A DNA stretch of 48,366 nt from Thermoplasmata archaeon. GTDB lineage: Archaea; Thermoplasmatota; Thermoplasmata; Thermoplasmatales; Thermoplasmataceae. Shown piece after piece: positions 27,254 through 36,378 of this stretch. The stretch's first letter is position 1. The number at the start of each line of letters is the position of its first letter. A program made the position numbers and the translations under genes. The notes below the pieces were generated by a model. It had not been told where the DNA came from. It was given only the letters and a program-made list of their open reading frames with translations, and made no database searches. The DNA lies in contig JAJZXS010000023.1 of the NCBI GenBank assembly GCA_021806295.1, positions 1-48,366 on the forward strand, in the 5' to 3' direction.

Positions 27254-28152
27254 TTTCTGAAGTCCACAGTTTCATTGTGAACCCTTTTCAATATATCAGG
27301 ATATTTATCTTTTCCTAATAACTTTATCTTTCTTATACTTGACTCCATACCTATCATGTTCCCGGGGCTCACGATGCAGTGCCTGTTAATCATATAGCCC
27401 AATTTCTCACCATTATAGACTATGTAGCCATTTACATCTGGCTTTCCCAGCAGCAGTGATTTGGCAACGCCGATCGTAGGCCTTCCCATGATGACACCTG
27501 CAAATGTTGCCAGTCCACATTTTCTTGGATGAAGGAGGCCATTGGCATCTATGATCAACATGCCATCAAATCCTTCTGAAAGCCGCTCTATGAAGGGTGT
27601 TTCTCTGTATCCTAAATATCCGGGTATATAGGGAAAATCGACCCTCTGATAAAATGTATTTATGATATAGCCCCCATCCCGATAAACCGCTATTGCCCCG
27701 TAACCATCCCTGCCGTCATAGGATACATCAATGGCTGCATAATTGTCAACCACCTCCACGTCTTCAAAGGATGCAAACTTTCCTATGCTTTCCTGCTCTT
27801 TCTGCAGTTTAATAAGGGGATAATCTGTCCTGAAATCAGAAAAGAAGCGTTCATTAAAATTATCCACCATACCATCTGATATTATAATACCGTCTTTTCT
27901 CAATCTTCTCTCCTTCTCTTCAACTCCGAGTGCATATTTTCCTATTCTCCTGTCAGTATGAACTACCCTGTAGCATGGAATTCCTTCAGGGTCGGAATTT
28001 ACAGACAGCATATAGCCGACAGCTCTTGCGGCCTTTATATCTCCCAGTGCCCTGGCAAGTTCTCCGTAAGTTGTAATATATCCATCCGGTATCTGCTTCA
28101 CCAGGTTGTAAAAATATTCGTAGAGATTCATATGTGTATATTTTAATTGCAT
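27235..28152 (-). CDS. Fused O6-alkylguanine-DNA alkyltransferase / endonuclease V
   Basis: Residues 8-95 are the DNA-binding/active-site domain of an alkyltransferase (YGELARALG, RAVGYMLSVN) with the acceptor Cys60 in IPCYRVV; the usual PCHRV is PCYRV. Residues 100-305 are endonuclease V, with Asp142 (AAIDVSY), Glu184 (GYRETPFI) and Asp202 (LIIDANGLLHPRKCGLA) as metal ligands. It would repair alkylated guanines and nick beside deaminated bases. The fusion is known from Ferroplasma acidarmanus. The position of the usual endonuclease V His appears as Asn265 (SPGNMIG), judged by eye. ATG 28152 fits a TATA box at about 28172-28180; ATG 28131 is an alternative. The final 19 nt lie inside tRNA-Leu. 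Confidence 0.92.
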   Translation of the reverse strand: MQLKYTHMNLYEYFYNLVKQIPDGYITTYGELARALGDIKAARAVGYMLSVNSDPEGIPCYRVVHTDRRIGKYALGVEEKERRLRKDGIIISDGMVDNFNERFFSDFRTDYPLIKLQKEQESIGKFASFEDVEVVDNYAAIDVSYDGRDGYGAIAVYRDGGYIINTFYQRVDFPYIPGYLGYRETPFIERLSEGFDGMLIIDANGLLHPRKCGLATFAGVIMGRPTIGVAKSLLLGKPDVNGYIVYNGEKLGYMINRHCIVSPGNMIGMESSIRKIKLLGKDKYPDILKRVHNETVDFRKRRLPS

Positions 28153-28228
28153 GGGCTTTCATGCACCCTATCTATAAATTCTTATTGAAATATAATAATT
28201 CATGTAAAGAATTATTTACTCATAAACT

Positions 28229-28238
28229 TTATATTTTA
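28229..28238 (+). promoter_or_regulatory. TATA box of the MMPL transporter gene
   Basis: TTTATATTTT is centred about 25 nt before ATG 28258, consistent with leaderless transcription. The divergent promoter of the alkyltransferase-endonuclease V gene lies about 50 bp away. Confidence 0.55.
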
Positions 28239-28257
28239 AGCATCAATTACCCTATCA

Positions 28258-31032
28258 ATGTTTGAATCTTTCTTCTATAAGGTTGGAAAATATGTCAGAA
28301 AGAATAAGAAAAAGGTACTTGTATTCTGGATTATTGCCTTTTTGCTCATGGCATATCCGGCAACCCTGATATTTACCGATACTTCCTATAATCTTACCAA
28401 TTCCCTTGTAACAAAAAATTCACAATCTTCAAAAGCCAATGATATACTTACCTCACAGTTCAACAGTTCTTCAGATCCTTCAATAATCATTGTATCCAAC
28501 AATACCTCAATTGATAACCTGACAATTAGCAGGGATATGATAGAATTCCAGCATTCCATGTCAGCCTACCTTAAAAGCATAAATGTAGGTTATAATGGAA
28601 CTACCAGCATTTTCACTGTTGAAAATAAGACCTTAACCAGGTATTCAAATAGTACATATAAACTGGAAAATGCAACTGAATTTTTAATTAAGTACACTAC
28701 ACAAAATTTGAGTATGTCTCATAATATAACACTTGCAATAAAAAATATAACACAAACCTCACCATACGAATCTTCGTTTAAAACTATACTTGGTGAACTT
28801 TTCCCTGAATCTGTTTCCAACATAACACTTTTCGAACAAAATGTATTTAAATTTGTAACAACTATAAACTATACAATAGTTCCATTTTTAAAAGATAAAC
28901 TACGCTTTAATAGTGCTGTTGAAAACTACACTGTAAGCCTGGTAAATTCCAGCCAGATATACTTAATCAACAATGCGAAACCTCTGGCAAATCCGCTTAT
29001 AAAGATTAATGTTCCTTATTTTTCAAATTATCTCTACTCACTTTATAATAATTCTGGTTCAAATTATACTGCCTTTGTAAGTTCAATAATGAATAATACA
29101 ACATATAACCAGTATCCAGTGCTTCCATCCTCTTATGCATCTTCTTCACTTATAAATCCCGGAAATTCCACACTTATAATGATATTTGATTATAAGACAA
29201 ACATTACCGCTGCACAGCAGTCACACATAGAATCCATGGAAAAAACATACAGCTCAAAAATTTCTAACAGCTCATATTATCTTGCAGGGTCAACAGTTGC
29301 TAATAACCAGCTTGCAAACGAATCCATACATGGCCTTATTATCGCCCTGATAATCGGTATAATAATATCTATCTTCATAGTTGGTATATTCTTCAGGTCC
29401 CCGGTGGCGGCCTTCCTTCCATTCCTGATATTTGTGTTTTCATCTGTTATAGCAGCAGGAATAAACGGGCTTCTTTATAAGTATGTGTTCCATACTACAA
29501 TTTCATTTATAACGCCCACGCTGTTACTTATATTAATTCTTGGTATAGCTTCAGATTATTCTGTTTACATCCTGGCAAGATACCGTAGCGAGGTAAGGGC
29601 AAAAAATCCGGATGCGATTCTAGAATCCTCTAAATGGGCCGGGCATGCGGTATTTACATCCGGAACCACGGTGGCTATTTCCTATCTTATACTGTGGATA
29701 TCAAATATACCCATATTCAGTGACGCAGGCCTTACCAATGCAATAGCAGCTGTGGTAACGATCATACTTGGCAATACATTTTTGATCGCCATACTGGCAC
29801 AGTGGGGAAAGAAAGCATACTGGCCACATAAACTTGAAGAAAGCAAGAAGCTTCCCTTCGAAAGATCAATGGAGAAGGTCGCACATGCTGCACTCAATAA
29901 CAAGAAAAAAATAATAGTGATACTTCTCATAGTGGCACTGGGCGCGCTTTTCATATATTCGACAACACCAACAAACATGGATGTCTTTGAACTAATACCT
30001 GCAAGCAGTGGTGTTCAGGCAACAACTGTAATAAACAGTTCTCTGCATTATGATTTATTCGATCCGGCATATGTCATGGTTAATTTCACTTCTCCGATTA
30101 TGTATACAAACAGCACGGGAGCCCTGCAGTTCAACAGTACTGAATATAACCAGACTCTGGCTATGGAGGACAATTTAAAGGATTCTCCATATGTGCACAG
30201 CATTTCTGGTCCCGGGTACCCATATGAGAAAAGAGTAAATTACACAGACCTGCAATCACCAATTTATGGCAATGAATATAAAACTCAGACAGCCACATAT
30301 ATAGGGCATAATAACAAATCAGTGGAAATAGTAGTTTACCTTTCCAATGTTGCATGGAGCAACCCCTCAGCAAATTTTGTGAACAAGATGCCATCCATAG
30401 TATCCAACGTAGCCGGACCCTCAGATTACAAGGCATATGTGGGCGGTACCACAGAATATCTTAACAATGCATATTCCTTCACATCCCATTCATTTGACAA
30501 CATGGTTCCAATTCTGGGAATAACAATATTTATAATACTGCTTATACAGCTTGCATCGGCACTAACACCTGTAAGGTTAATACTCATGGTTATGGCGGCG
30601 GTCATGATGGCCCTTTCAATTACATACATTATATTCTACTATATTCTGCACCTGCCGGTAATAATATTCCTCCCACTGTTTGTCTTCATTACACTGCTGG
30701 CTGTGGGACTGGATTATGATATATTCATGATCACAAAGGTACAGGAGAATATCATGAAGGGCATGAAAAATGATGAGGCCATCAAAAACTCCATCATAGA
30801 AAACGGTGGAGTCATAATTACCCTGGGTTCACTGCTTTTCGCAACATTTGGTGCCCTTTACTTCAGTGGGCTGGGCATTATAGAGGAGATCGGTGTTGGC
30901 CTTGCACTGGGTGTCTTAATAGATACATTCGTGAGCTGGATGTTCTTTGTTCCTGTAATAATGGCTGTAATGAATAAATACAACTGGTGGCCATCAAAGA
31001 TTGGAAATGAGGTAGCTCCTAAGGAAAAATAA
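28258..31032 (+). CDS. MMPL/RND-superfamily membrane transporter
   Basis: This is a 924-residue protein with the RND two-fold layout: one helix near residue 20, a large Asn/Ser/Thr-rich extracellular domain (about 45-360), five or six helices (about 365-560), a second extracellular domain (about 580-740), and five helices at the C-terminus. The Asp-containing helices ILGIASDYSVYI and AVGLDYDIFMI match the proton-relay positions of MMPL proteins. It probably exports lipids or hydrophobic compounds; cargo is unknown. There is no periplasmic adaptor nearby, as expected for an archaeon. The extracellular domains carry many N-x-S/T sequons. Confidence 0.92.
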   Translation: MFESFFYKVGKYVRKNKKKVLVFWIIAFLLMAYPATLIFTDTSYNLTNSLVTKNSQSSKANDILTSQFNSSSDPSIIIVSNNTSIDNLTISRDMIEFQHSMSAYLKSINVGYNGTTSIFTVENKTLTRYSNSTYKLENATEFLIKYTTQNLSMSHNITLAIKNITQTSPYESSFKTILGELFPESVSNITLFEQNVFKFVTTINYTIVPFLKDKLRFNSAVENYTVSLVNSSQIYLINNAKPLANPLIKINVPYFSNYLYSLYNNSGSNYTAFVSSIMNNTTYNQYPVLPSSYASSSLINPGNSTLIMIFDYKTNITAAQQSHIESMEKTYSSKISNSSYYLAGSTVANNQLANESIHGLIIALIIGIIISIFIVGIFFRSPVAAFLPFLIFVFSSVIAAGINGLLYKYVFHTTISFITPTLLLILILGIASDYSVYILARYRSEVRAKNPDAILESSKWAGHAVFTSGTTVAISYLILWISNIPIFSDAGLTNAIAAVVTIILGNTFLIAILAQWGKKAYWPHKLEESKKLPFERSMEKVAHAALNNKKKIIVILLIVALGALFIYSTTPTNMDVFELIPASSGVQATTVINSSLHYDLFDPAYVMVNFTSPIMYTNSTGALQFNSTEYNQTLAMEDNLKDSPYVHSISGPGYPYEKRVNYTDLQSPIYGNEYKTQTATYIGHNNKSVEIVVYLSNVAWSNPSANFVNKMPSIVSNVAGPSDYKAYVGGTTEYLNNAYSFTSHSFDNMVPILGITIFIILLIQLASALTPVRLILMVMAAVMMALSITYIIFYYILHLPVIIFLPLFVFITLLAVGLDYDIFMITKVQENIMKGMKNDEAIKNSIIENGGVIITLGSLLFATFGALYFSGLGIIEEIGVGLALGVLIDTFVSWMFFVPVIMAVMNKYNWWPSKIGNEVAPKEK

Positions 31033-31057
31033 TTATAGGTTGCGGGATTACGGTAAT

Positions 31058-31282
31058 ATGAAAACATTCCTTAAGGTGATATTTAATAGCGAGGGCACAA
31101 AACCCAGTGAAGTAGTAGGTAGATTAAGGTCGCTGGGTTTTTCCCTCATAAAAGGAGAACAGGATATGGTATACAACTGGCCTGACTCAGCAACAGCAGA
31201 CGATGCTATATGGTTCGCGGATAAAATCCAGGCAACACTCCAGGGTTTCAACGTTTATTTTGAACTCGAGACAATGGATTAA
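31058..31282 (+). CDS. Small protein of unknown function
   Basis: I do not recognise it. From ATG 31058 it has 74 residues with a predicted beta-alpha-beta-like order: MKTFLKVIFNSEG, a helix with SEVVGRLRSLGFSL, a charged turn, and a second helix DDAIWFADKIQATLQ followed by strand FNVYFELETM. No signal or membrane helix. TTG 31040 would add six residues. It begins 25 bp after the MMPL gene and could be co-transcribed. The composition looks like real protein, with an alpha-beta fold of ACT-like size, though that is only a guess. Confidence 0.6.
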   Translation: MKTFLKVIFNSEGTKPSEVVGRLRSLGFSLIKGEQDMVYNWPDSATADDAIWFADKIQATLQGFNVYFELETMD

Positions 31283-31284
31283 TT

Positions 31285-31575
31285 CTATTTTTTCTGTTTA
31301 TTTATTGGGATTCTCCTTATACTGCCACAGTAAGGGCAGTGGACCATAACCATTTTATTTTTTACTGTTACAGATATATTCTTATAAGGTGTTTTGCAAA
31401 TCTTGCAGTACATCCTCTTTATACGCCTATCGACTGTGATATTCATTCTCATTCCTATTTTTTCCATAATTTTTATATAACGTCTGGAGAGTTCAATATT
31501 ATCTGTTTTCATTGCTTCTGAAAATAATGTGTCGATTCTCTCCAGTGATATGTTGATAAGCGCCCTATCTTTCAT
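31285..31575 (-). CDS. rnp4: RNase P protein component 4 (Rpp21/Rpr2 family)
   Basis: This is a 96-residue subunit of archaeal RNase P, the ribonucleoprotein that matures tRNA 5' ends. The N-terminal helices (RIDTLFSEAMKT, LSRRYIKIMEKIGMRMNI) and the zinc ribbon with CKIC (residues 57-60) and CPYC (about 80-83) are characteristic. The spacing of 20 or so between Cys pairs is right for the family. The ATG lies about 26 nt from a minus-strand ATATTTATAA box at about 31598-31607. It diverges from the phosphatase gene across only 40 bp. Confidence 0.92.
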   Translation of the reverse strand: MKDRALINISLERIDTLFSEAMKTDNIELSRRYIKIMEKIGMRMNITVDRRIKRMYCKICKTPYKNISVTVKNKMVMVHCPYCGSIRRIPINKQKK

Positions 31576-31579
31576 TCCC

Positions 31580-31608
31580 TATAAATATTTATTAGCATTA
31601 TAAATATT
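31580..31608. promoter_or_regulatory. Interleaved divergent TATA boxes (rnp4 / phosphoglycolate phosphatase)
   Basis: The 40-bp gap between two divergent starts holds two TATA-like boxes. The one at 31580-31590 fits the plus-strand gene and the one at 31598-31608 fits rnp4; each lies about 26 nt from its own start, so the two promoters cross each other. Simultaneous full occupancy by TBP and TFB looks difficult. Confidence 0.55.
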
Positions 31609-31615
31609 GCCTATC

Positions 31616-32287
31616 ATGATTAAAATCATGGTCCTGGACGTGGATGGAACAATAACTGACCAGAACAGAGTCCTGAATCCTGAGGCCGTTTCCTGTATTG
31701 CGAATGGCATAAATAATGGACTTAAATTTTCCCTGATAAGCGGGAATGTAATCCCTGTAATGTACGGGTTGCGAACCTTTCTCGGAATAAATGGTCCTGT
31801 TTTCGGGGAAAATGGCGGCATTATGTATTATAATAATACTATTGAGAAATTTTTTGATAAGTCCAGGCCATTGAGCTTTCTTGAATATATTTCAAAGAAA
31901 TCCTCGGCTGTGCCATATTTTACAAACCAGTGGAGGGAAACCTCCGCAGCATTTTCCATGAATCCGGAGGATGAAGGCCTTGTTAGCAGCGAGGCCGCTA
32001 AATGGGACCTGGAAATAGTCAATAGCAAATTTACATGGCATATAATGAATAGGGGCCAGAACAAGGGCTATGCTGTTGAAATGATAAGGAAAATGCTCAA
32101 TATAGACTGGGATGAAATCCTGGTTGTGGGTGATTCAGACAACGATAATGCAATGTTCACGCTGCCCGTACACAAAGCCTGCCCCTTCAATGCCACTGAT
32201 TCTATAAAATCGATGAGCGATTATGTCTCAAAAAAATCATATGGCTATGAAATAAAGGACGTAATGAATAAATTCAGTTTATTTTAG
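31616..32287 (+). CDS. Phosphoglycolate phosphatase (archaeal HAD type)
   Basis: This HAD-superfamily phosphatase closely resembles the Thermoplasma enzyme of known structure. Motif I is LDVDGTITD (nucleophile and acid Asp), motif II LISGNVIPV, motif III includes a Lys near NRGQNKGYAVEMI, and motif IV GDSDNDNAMF. The type IIB cap lies between motifs II and III (about 65-150). It removes phosphate from 2-phosphoglycolate made during DNA repair or oxidation. ATG 31616 gives 223 residues, as in relatives; TTG 31607 is unlikely. The 3' end overlaps pyrC by 9 nt. Confidence 0.93.
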   Translation: MIKIMVLDVDGTITDQNRVLNPEAVSCIANGINNGLKFSLISGNVIPVMYGLRTFLGINGPVFGENGGIMYYNNTIEKFFDKSRPLSFLEYISKKSSAVPYFTNQWRETSAAFSMNPEDEGLVSSEAAKWDLEIVNSKFTWHIMNRGQNKGYAVEMIRKMLNIDWDEILVVGDSDNDNAMFTLPVHKACPFNATDSIKSMSDYVSKKSYGYEIKDVMNKFSLF

Positions 32288-33517
32288 GGGTTCAAGGTCC
32301 TCTACATACTTTCCTGACCTATCGTTTACCAGCTCCCTCCTCTCTATAACAGATCCGCCCCTGATTATCACATCTTCGGGGAAAATCGCATCGAAACCAT
32401 TAAAGGGAGACCCAGGATTTTTTGAGTGGAGCCTGTAATCATTTATCCTCTCCATGGAAGAGAAATCCACGGTAATAAAATCAGCATAGTTTCCTGTATC
32501 AATTTCTCCCTTTCTGAGACTGAACATCCTTGCGGGGTTCAGTATGCAGGTTTTATAAAATACATCAAAGGGGACAATCTTTTTCTGAACCAGTGCCAGT
32601 ATAAGTGGAATCCTGGTTTCAACGCCGATAATGCCGGATCTGGCAAATTCAAACTCACCCTTGTCCCCCTGAACGTGGGGGGCATGGTCAGATGAAACAA
32701 CAGCAAAACTACCGCCGGTGTAACTATGCAGCAGGTTCTGCTGTGTTTCAGGAGACCTCAGTGGTGGGTTTACCTTTCCGTATGAACCCAGAGGCATATC
32801 ATAATTCAGGAGCAGGTGATGCGGGGTAACCTCCTTTGCATATGGTGTATCAACAGAATGCGTCATATGTGTAATTACGCCTCTGTTGAAATGCATATCT
32901 GTAGCATTCTTTATTGCCACATCCTCACATTCTTCAGGCCTTATGGCAGAGTACTCCTTGAGATTTCTTGCTATTTTATTATGAATTTCAAGGCATTTCC
33001 CATCTTCCGCATGGAAAACTACAGGGATATTCATTGTATTTATAGCTTCAATGCCAGATTCACTGAAACCAGAGGTACCGGCTGCATTGGTGGTTTCCCC
33101 CATGTAAATCTTGATTCCGGAGGATTCCTTTGAAATAACCTGTGCATTGTTTCCGGTAAACATTGAATAAAGCCCGAAATCACAGAACGCCTTTCTCTTC
33201 ACAATTCCAAGTTTATCACTGTACGCTGAATAATTATCTATCTTTACCCTGTTATTGGGCATGTCGAAAATCGTTGAGGTTCCACCATATACCGCGGATA
33301 TGGTCCCTGTTGCAAAATCCTCCTTGTCCGTTTCCCCGGGGTCCCTGAAATGCACATGTGTGTCAGTGCCTGCAGGCATCACCGCATGTTTCAGGATTTT
33401 CCTCTCTCCGGGTATGTGTTTTTTAATTCCCGAAATAATACCATTATTAACACCTATATCCAGTTCCTGAAACGAACCCCTGTAAAGAAATCTTCCGGAA
33501 AATACCTGGTCATACAT
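32279..33517 (-). CDS. pyrC: Dihydroorotase
   Basis: This zinc amidohydrolase closes carbamoyl-aspartate to dihydroorotate in pyrimidine synthesis. The metal-binding HVHFRDPGETDKEDF, the bridging Lys in GIKIYMGETT, the His ligands in VVFHAEDG and ITHMTHS, the EVTPHHLLL segment, and catalytic Asp in VVSSDHAPH are all present, so the enzyme should be active. At 412 residues it is a class I (large) dihydroorotase. ATG 33517 lies about 26 nt from a minus-strand ATATATTTTAA box at about 33539-33549. No other pyrimidine gene is adjacent. Confidence 0.95.
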   Translation of the reverse strand: MYDQVFSGRFLYRGSFQELDIGVNNGIISGIKKHIPGERKILKHAVMPAGTDTHVHFRDPGETDKEDFATGTISAVYGGTSTIFDMPNNRVKIDNYSAYSDKLGIVKRKAFCDFGLYSMFTGNNAQVISKESSGIKIYMGETTNAAGTSGFSESGIEAINTMNIPVVFHAEDGKCLEIHNKIARNLKEYSAIRPEECEDVAIKNATDMHFNRGVITHMTHSVDTPYAKEVTPHHLLLNYDMPLGSYGKVNPPLRSPETQQNLLHSYTGGSFAVVSSDHAPHVQGDKGEFEFARSGIIGVETRIPLILALVQKKIVPFDVFYKTCILNPARMFSLRKGEIDTGNYADFITVDFSSMERINDYRLHSKNPGSPFNGFDAIFPEDVIIRGGSVIERRELVNDRSGKYVEDLEPLK

Positions 33518-33595
33518 GGAAGGTTATTGCCGGTGGATTAAAATATATTCCCTTTCATAGCGAAATAGTTATATTAACAGTCTAAATAAGTAATA

Positions 33596-34669
33596 ATGAA
33601 AGAACGTAGAATATTTGACTATGTTAGAAACGTTGATTCCATACTGGTAATGAATGGAGGGGAAAACCAGATAGACAAGACCTTTTTTTATCTCACAGGA
33701 GCAAAATCAGGCATATTTGAAGGGTCACTTCTTCACGTTAAGCCGGAAAAGGTAACCATTATTACATCCGCCCTTGAGGAGGAGGCTGCCAGGGAGACAG
33801 GCCTTGATGTTCTGGTTTATAAAAATGGAAAGGACAGGGATGAAATAGTAAAAAACGCATTCAAAAACGATGTAAATGTCGGACTTAATTATTCAGCGCT
33901 CACTCTTGACCTCTATAAACAGCTGATGAAATTGATACCTGACAAAGAATTCATTGACGTATCGCAGTCCATAGATGAGGCCAGGAAAATAAAGGAAGAG
34001 AGTGAATTAAAGGACATAAGGGAAGCTGCAAAAATAGCCAGCGACTCTTTTGCAGATTTTACAAAAACGCTCCGTGAAGGCATGACAGAATCCGAACTGG
34101 CCGCCAATATAGTTTATGCCATGATGAAAAATGGGGCATCAGGGGAATCATTTAAAACAATTGTTGCTTTTGGTAAAAACTCTGCAATACCACATTACTC
34201 TCCGGGAAATGCAAAACTCAAGAAAAATGATTTTGTGCTGATGGATTACGGGGCCCTGTACAACCGTTACTGCTCAGATACAACAAGAACCGTGGTGTTT
34301 GGGAGGGCGGACGAAAAGCAGAGAGATATATATGAAACAGTAAAGCTTGCACAGGCAGAGAGCAAGAAAGCCCTGACTGCCATGGCCAACGGGAAGGATA
34401 TTGATAAAATAGCACGTGACATCATAGATAGCAAGTATCCGGGTAGGTTCATACACGGTCTCGGACACGGTGTAGGCCTTGATGTCCATGACCATCCCGC
34501 CCTTTCTCCCACACTTGATTTTATTCTAAAGCCCAATATGGTTGTTACAGATGAACCAGGGATATACCTCCCCGGCTTTGGCGGGGTGAGAATAGAGGAC
34601 GATATAATCATCAAAAAGAATGGCCATGAGGAAATAACCACTGCACCCAGGGACCTCCTGGAACTGTAA
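33596..34669 (+). CDS. pepQ: Xaa-Pro dipeptidase/aminopeptidase (M24B family)
   Basis: The pita-bread metallopeptidase domain occupies residues 125-357, with dinuclear metal ligands in LMDYGALYNRYCSDTTRT (two Asp), HGLGHGVGLDVHDHP (His) and TDEPGIYLPGFGGVRIEDD (two Glu). The N-terminal creatinase-like domain covers the first 120. It trims proline-containing peptides in the cytosol. The 357-residue length is normal. TTATATTAAC at about 33569-33578 fits a leaderless ATG 33596. priL follows after 2 bp, so they share a transcript. Gene symbol is by family; whether dipeptidase or aminopeptidase is not resolved. Confidence 0.92.
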   Translation: MKERRIFDYVRNVDSILVMNGGENQIDKTFFYLTGAKSGIFEGSLLHVKPEKVTIITSALEEEAARETGLDVLVYKNGKDRDEIVKNAFKNDVNVGLNYSALTLDLYKQLMKLIPDKEFIDVSQSIDEARKIKEESELKDIREAAKIASDSFADFTKTLREGMTESELAANIVYAMMKNGASGESFKTIVAFGKNSAIPHYSPGNAKLKKNDFVLMDYGALYNRYCSDTTRTVVFGRADEKQRDIYETVKLAQAESKKALTAMANGKDIDKIARDIIDSKYPGRFIHGLGHGVGLDVHDHPALSPTLDFILKPNMVVTDEPGIYLPGFGGVRIEDDIIIKKNGHEEITTAPRDLLEL

Positions 34670-34671
34670 AA

Positions 34672-35685
34672 ATGATAACCTCTAATTTTTTTGTTGATTT
34701 TAAATTTATAGAAAATTCACGTAGAATAGATGATACTGTTAATTCACTGGATCTGGATAACAGAAGGTCTGTGAGGGAAGCACTGGATTATTTAAACGGC
34801 CTCATAAGAAAATACAGTGAGGAAGAATCATACAGCATTACCCTGGGCAAGAAGGCATTTGCCATAGTCATGTGGATGCTCCGCTACATAAACGAAAACG
34901 GGCTAACATCAAGATTTGTGATAACGCAGAGGGATGTCTTTGAAAAAGAACTGCACAGAATTTCAAGGGAAGATAATGAAAACATTATTTTTTACTGCGA
35001 AAGTGCCGGCATAGAGGCAGTTTCTGAGGCCGATAATTTCAGGATACCATTTGATTTTTTTATCAAAAACAACAGAAAATTATCGGGTTATAAATACAGG
35101 CTCGTCTACCAGAAATTGAAGGATGGTGTTATAGAGGTCAGCAAAGAACAGTTTATACACCTGCTCCGGGAGGACTTTGTGGTAAAAATAATGGGCATAT
35201 ACGGTGCAATGTCCCCAGGTGATTCACAGAATATATTCAGGAAATACATAGACCAGCTGGATCAAATAAAGAATGAATTCCTGGAAATCAAGGCCAAAAG
35301 CACAATATCACTGGGGGATGTAGATTTTACAATGTTCCCTCCCTGCATTAAAACATATATTACCCAGATGAGAGATGGAGAAAATCTCGCACATCTGGCC
35401 AGATTTACACTTGTCAGCTTTCTTCACAATGCGGGCATGACAAATGAGGATATGATAGCACTTTTCAGAACTGTCCCGGACTTCAAAGAAGACCTGACCA
35501 CTTACCAGGTTAACCATATTACAGGCATAATCTCCGGCACTGAGTATTCTCCACCGAAGTGCGCCACACTGAAATCCAACCACTTATGTTTCATGGGTGA
35601 CGATACACTATGCCCCAAAATTAAACACCCAATGCAATACTATGAATATAAAAAGAAATACTCTGGCAGAAAAAGGGATAAATAA
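34672..35685 (+). CDS. priL: DNA primase large subunit
   Basis: This is the regulatory subunit of archaeal/eukaryotic primase, which binds PriS and an iron-sulfur cluster. The N-terminal 200 residues are helical. The C-terminal domain has four cysteines fit for a 4Fe-4S cluster: Cys225 (FPPCIK), Cys297 (PPKCAT), Cys306 (SNHLCF) and Cys314 (TLCPKIKHPM). The surrounding sequence TRFT-like ARFTLVSFLHNAGM is also typical. At 337 residues it is within range. It starts 2 bp after pepQ. The catalytic PriS is not in the window. Confidence 0.93.
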   Translation: MITSNFFVDFKFIENSRRIDDTVNSLDLDNRRSVREALDYLNGLIRKYSEEESYSITLGKKAFAIVMWMLRYINENGLTSRFVITQRDVFEKELHRISREDNENIIFYCESAGIEAVSEADNFRIPFDFFIKNNRKLSGYKYRLVYQKLKDGVIEVSKEQFIHLLREDFVVKIMGIYGAMSPGDSQNIFRKYIDQLDQIKNEFLEIKAKSTISLGDVDFTMFPPCIKTYITQMRDGENLAHLARFTLVSFLHNAGMTNEDMIALFRTVPDFKEDLTTYQVNHITGIISGTEYSPPKCATLKSNHLCFMGDDTLCPKIKHPMQYYEYKKKYSGRKRDK

Positions 35686-35697
35686 AATAATCTGGAA

Positions 35698-35949
35698 TTA
35701 CTGTAATTTTTCTTCTACAATTTTTATGAGTGTTGATTTCTTTATATCTCCATCAACAATAAACATTTTAGAATTTTCATATGGTATTCTGGAATAATGG
35801 GCGTCCCTCACCTCATATTTTACATTCATGGATTTCAATATCTGCTCCAGCCTCGTATCTGAATAGTTTTTTGCCTTTTCCCTGCTTATCCTCCTGCCCA
35901 GCCTCCTGGAAATTCCAGAATTGAAATACTGTGAATATAAAACTATCAT
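35698..35949 (-). CDS. srp19: Signal recognition particle 19 kDa protein
   Basis: The 83-residue protein matches SRP19, which binds 7S RNA and prepares it for SRP54. The opening LYSQYFNSGISRRLGRRISREKA mirrors the family's L-x-P-x-Y-[IFL]-x-S-x-[KR]-[ST]-x2-[EQ]-G-R-R-[IV] pattern, followed by a conserved Tyr and basic tail. The usual Pro after Tyr-Trp/Leu is missing. The start overlaps the S8e stop as ATGA, so it is translated with that ribosomal protein. Its 3' end faces priL 12 bp away. Confidence 0.9.
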   Translation of the reverse strand: MIVLYSQYFNSGISRRLGRRISREKAKNYSDTRLEQILKSMNVKYEVRDAHYSRIPYENSKMFIVDGDIKKSTLIKIVEEKLQ

Positions 35950-36326
35950 TTCAGTAGTACTGCGTTTACAATTCCATCCTGGCCGGGCCTGGATGTAATC
36001 CTTGCATTGCCTTCATCAGTTGATATTATTGTTCCCCTGTTCATTATATTTCTCTGTACATAATGTGGATCTGCATTATTTTCCTTCACTGTAAGTATTT
36101 TGAGTTTTTTGGTTGTTTTGTCCTCCGGATTATATATATTTGCATACTGTTCCTTCAGCAAAAGCAGTTTTCTGTTGCCACCCATGGTTCTTATTGCCCT
36201 GCGCTCTGTTTCTCCTACCTTTGTGAATGATGGTTCCCTTCCAAGCTCGTACCTTCTTTTTGAGTGGTTTCTCCTTAATTTTCCACCAGTAAATTTCTTA
36301 GTGCTTTTACCCTGATAAATTGTCAT
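35946..36326 (-). CDS. rps8e: Ribosomal protein S8e
   Basis: This is a small-subunit ribosomal protein restricted to archaea and eukaryotes. The sequence YQGKSTKKFTGGKLRRNHSKRRYELGREPS is the signature N-terminus, and the end RITSRPGQDGIVNAVLL is the conserved C-terminal strand. 126 residues is normal. An AACTTATATAATT box at about 36345-36357 (minus) places transcription close to the ATG. It leads a two-gene operon with srp19. Confidence 0.97.
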   Translation of the reverse strand: MTIYQGKSTKKFTGGKLRRNHSKRRYELGREPSFTKVGETERRAIRTMGGNRKLLLLKEQYANIYNPEDKTTKKLKILTVKENNADPHYVQRNIMNRGTIISTDEGNARITSRPGQDGIVNAVLLK

Positions 36327-36378
36327 ATAACCCCTTAATTTAATGTAATTATATAAGTTTATTTATTAAAAGCCCGTA

